Positions 6,802-8,969 of a stretch of 8,969 nucleotides of DNA are shown one piece after another. Source of the stretch: Proteobacteria bacterium UBA4457 (lineage in GTDB: Bacteria; Pseudomonadota; Gammaproteobacteria; Ga0077536). The position numbers and the translations under genes were made by a program. Position 1 is the stretch's first letter; each line of letters opens with the position of its first letter. The stretch is taken from assembly GCA_002390205.1 (NCBI GenBank), contig DGOV01000062.1:1-8969 (forward strand), read 5' to 3'. The notes under the pieces were generated by a model. The model ran no database searches. It saw only the letters and a program-made list of their open reading frames with translations, and was not told the origin of the DNA.

Positions 6802-8969
6802 ATGTTAAGGATTACAGGTTATAGCGACAAATATTCCGTATGCCCGGGTGATAACGTAAAGTTTTATGTGAATTCTGAGAAAAACGAGAACTACTCGGTG
6901 GATATCGTACGACTAATACATGGTGACACTAATCCGGATGGGCCTGGCTTTAAGGAAAAAATAATTAGAGCGGCATGTAATAAAGAATATAAGGGTAAAA
7001 ATCAAAAAATCCATGGAGGGTCGTATGCATGTGTACAGCCCGACCACAGAATGGATGTTTCTAGTTTCACACTGCAGGCTTTTATCTTTCCAACTACCCC
7101 TGACAAAGGCGTGCAAGGGATAATAACAAAATGGGTAGGCCCAAAGCAGAGTGGCTTTGGTATGTTCATTGATGAGAATGGCTGTTTAGCGTGTTGGATA
7201 GGGGACGGAAAAGGACAGGTTGTAAAAGTTTCGAGTGGCAAGCCTTTGCTTCGGAAAGTCTGGTATATGGCTGCTGTTTCATACGATGCTAAATCTAAGC
7301 GCGTGAAAGTTATCCAGGAGCCAGTGGTTACTCCGACTAATGGAGGTCTCGGGCTTTCGATGCTGCACCCTTCTTCTCAAACTACAGGGATGATCTCTCA
7401 AGTAGTTAAAGTGAAGCCTGCAATGAATAATGCTCCATTACTAATGGCTGCGAATACAAAGCGTTTATCATCTGGTCGGTACGTCAAAGGAGGCCATTAC
7501 AAGGAAGCTTTGAGTGAGTTCCCTCTACCCGAGCAAGAGGCAGTCTACAATGGGAAAATTGACAGACCACGCTTTTCCAGTGCGGCACTAGATAAGCATA
7601 GTATCGATGCTTTGGCTCGTGGGTTTACAACTTGTCCAGCGGAATTACGCTCTCTAGTTATCGCCGCATGGGACTTCCATGCAAATATCTCTGACAATAT
7701 TGCATCCTGCCAAATAATTGATACCTCGCCCAATAAGCTGGATGGATTTGTAATTAATTTACCTGTACGAGGTATGACTGGTTTTAACTGGACTAGCGAT
7801 GATATCGTCTATCACCATGCTCCCAATGAGTACGGTGCAATTCATTTCCATGACGATGACATCGATGATGCCCGTTGGGATGAGAGCTTTAGTTATACGA
7901 TACCTAAGAAACTGAAAAGTGGAGTATACGGCGCGCGATTAAGGATCGAAGGGAAAGAATCTCCTGAAACTGAAGATTACGTCCCATTCTTTGTTAGGCC
8001 TCCTGCTGGCACAGCAACAGCAAAAGTATGTTTTATCGTGCCAACAAACTCGTATCTCGCTTATTCTAATGATAATTTAGCCACGAATTCTGTTGTCGCC
8101 GAGTTGCTAGCCGGCCGTGTTCCTATTATGCAAGCATCTGACCTTTATCTTAATGAACATAGAGAGTACGGCCTGTCTACCTATTCATGTCACTCTGATG
8201 GCAGTGGAGTTTGTTATTCTACTAGGCTGAGACCGATACTCAATATGCGGCCTAAATATCGGCATTGGCTGTCTCCTTCTTTATGGCAACTTAATGCAGA
8301 CCTTCATCTCACTGATTGGTTAGAAGAGAAAGGTATTGAATATGACGTTCATACGGATGAGGATCTTGATCGTGAAGGGGTAGATTTGCTGAATCGCTAT
8401 CGAGTGGTTCTAACTGGAAGTCATCCTGAATATTCCTCAGAGAATATGCTGGTGGCTTATGAGTCTTATCAACAGTCTGGTGGTAGGTGGATGTACATGG
8501 GTGCAAATGGCTTCTACTGGGTCAGCCAATACCATCCCGATAATTCAAATATCATTGAGGTACGTAAAGGCGAAGCCGGCACCCGAGCCTGGACTGCAAA
8601 CCCCGGAGAATACAATAATGCGTTTGATGGGAAGTATGGAGGTATGTGGAGAGCTCGTGGTCGGATGCCAACCAAAGTCTGTGGTTTAACTTTTACTGCA
8701 TACGGGTTTGATGTATCAACATACTACCGACGAGAACCAGACTCGAAGCGCAAAGAGTGCGCTTGGATGTTCAAAGGAATTGGGGCGGATGAAGTTATAG
8801 GAGACTTTGGCTTAGTCGGAGGCGGTGCTGCGGGGTTAGAGATCGATCGGTATGACTTAGAGTTTGGTACACCCCACCAGGCCTTCCTATTGGCGCGTTC
8901 CGAGGGTCATAGTGACTTAATGATGCAAGTCAATGAAGAAATTCATTTTACAGTCCGCGGTTACTATGG
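6802..8969 (+). CDS. dmfA2: N,N-dimethylformamidase-type iron amidohydrolase, large (beta) subunit (3' end cut by window edge)
   Basis: Open from a well-placed ATG to the window edge, 722 codons plus two bases; known large subunits have about 762 residues, so only a short C-terminus is missing. This subunit carries the mononuclear iron site that hydrolyses the amide bond. Order seen: a small beta domain (1-60), a laminin-G/concanavalin-like domain (about 70-180, SFTLQAFIFP and WYMAAVSYD), then the family's large catalytic domain. By motif and spacing to the Paracoccus enzyme, as I recall it, likely iron ligands are Tyr421 (in NSYLAYSND), Tyr461 (in EYGLSTYSCH) and Glu543 (in TGSHPEYSSE). His541, Asn569 (in MGANGFYW) and Glu680 (in GLEIDRYD) match other catalytic residues. 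Numbering runs about 22 ahead of that enzyme, so the N-terminal half carries an insertion or extension. No signal peptide, hence cytosolic. Confidence 0.88.
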   Translation, partial: MLRITGYSDKYSVCPGDNVKFYVNSEKNENYSVDIVRLIHGDTNPDGPGFKEKIIRAACNKEYKGKNQKIHGGSYACVQPDHRMDVSSFTLQAFIFPTTPDKGVQGIITKWVGPKQSGFGMFIDENGCLACWIGDGKGQVVKVSSGKPLLRKVWYMAAVSYDAKSKRVKVIQEPVVTPTNGGLGLSMLHPSSQTTGMISQVVKVKPAMNNAPLLMAANTKRLSSGRYVKGGHYKEALSEFPLPEQEAVYNGKIDRPRFSSAALDKHSIDALARGFTTCPAELRSLVIAAWDFHANISDNIASCQIIDTSPNKLDGFVINLPVRGMTGFNWTSDDIVYHHAPNEYGAIHFHDDDIDDARWDESFSYTIPKKLKSGVYGARLRIEGKESPETEDYVPFFVRPPAGTATAKVCFIVPTNSYLAYSNDNLATNSVVAELLAGRVPIMQASDLYLNEHREYGLSTYSCHSDGSGVCYSTRLRPILNMRPKYRHWLSPSLWQLNADLHLTDWLEEKGIEYDVHTDEDLDREGVDLLNRYRVVLTGSHPEYSSENMLVAYESYQQSGGRWMYMGANGFYWVSQYHPDNSNIIEVRKGEAGTRAWTANPGEYNNAFDGKYGGMWRARGRMPTKVCGLTFTAYGFDVSTYYRREPDSKRKECAWMFKGIGADEVIGDFGLVGGGAAGLEIDRYDLEFGTPHQAFLLARSEGHSDLMMQVNEEIHFTVRGYY

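Noticed and set aside
6913..7733. Several reverse open frames over the large-subunit gene
   Set aside because: Antisense to a continuous 722-codon frame with clear family motifs; no ribosome sites.
8309..8689. Reverse and forward short frames near the right end
   Set aside because: Out-of-frame shadows of the dimethylformamidase large subunit.

Overview
The window reads as a piece of a moderately AT-rich bacterial chromosome. Genes are separated by ordinary intergenic gaps and several have Shine-Dalgarno sites. The gene content (GT-C membrane glycosyltransferase-like proteins, a type I Baeyer-Villiger monooxygenase, a luciferase-like flavin oxidoreductase, a two-subunit N,N-dimethylformamidase-type amidohydrolase) suggests a free-living, probably marine, proteobacterium. 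That placement is an inference from gene families and base composition, and no rRNA or tRNA is present to fix it. No mobile element, CRISPR array or RNA gene was seen.

Left part (1-2881): two multi-spanning membrane proteins are transcribed divergently from a 130-bp gap. The leftward one is cut by the window edge. The rightward one is a GT39/ArnT-like GT-C glycosyltransferase. They are probably an envelope polysaccharide or lipid-modification pair, not obviously linked to the rest of the window.

Middle part (3047-5885): two leftward flavoenzyme genes. The upstream one is a luciferase-like (LLM-class) oxidoreductase. The downstream one, 297 bp further on, is a Baeyer-Villiger monooxygenase with the complete family fingerprint and conserved catalytic Asp and Arg. 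The gap between them holds several inverted repeats.

Right part (6330-8969): a rightward pair that matches the small and large subunits of N,N-dimethylformamidase. The large-subunit gene is open to the window edge and lacks roughly the last few dozen codons. Its predicted iron ligands (two Tyr and a Glu) and neighbouring catalytic His, Asn and Glu can be located by motif and spacing.

The oxidoreductase genes and the amidohydrolase genes diverge from a 444-bp control region with a perfect 14-bp palindrome on one side and a 7-bp-arm inverted repeat on the other. My best reading is a catabolic locus in which an amide is hydrolysed by an iron amidohydrolase and related carbonyl or nitrogen compounds are oxidised by two flavin enzymes. 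The link between the two halves rests on gene proximity only.
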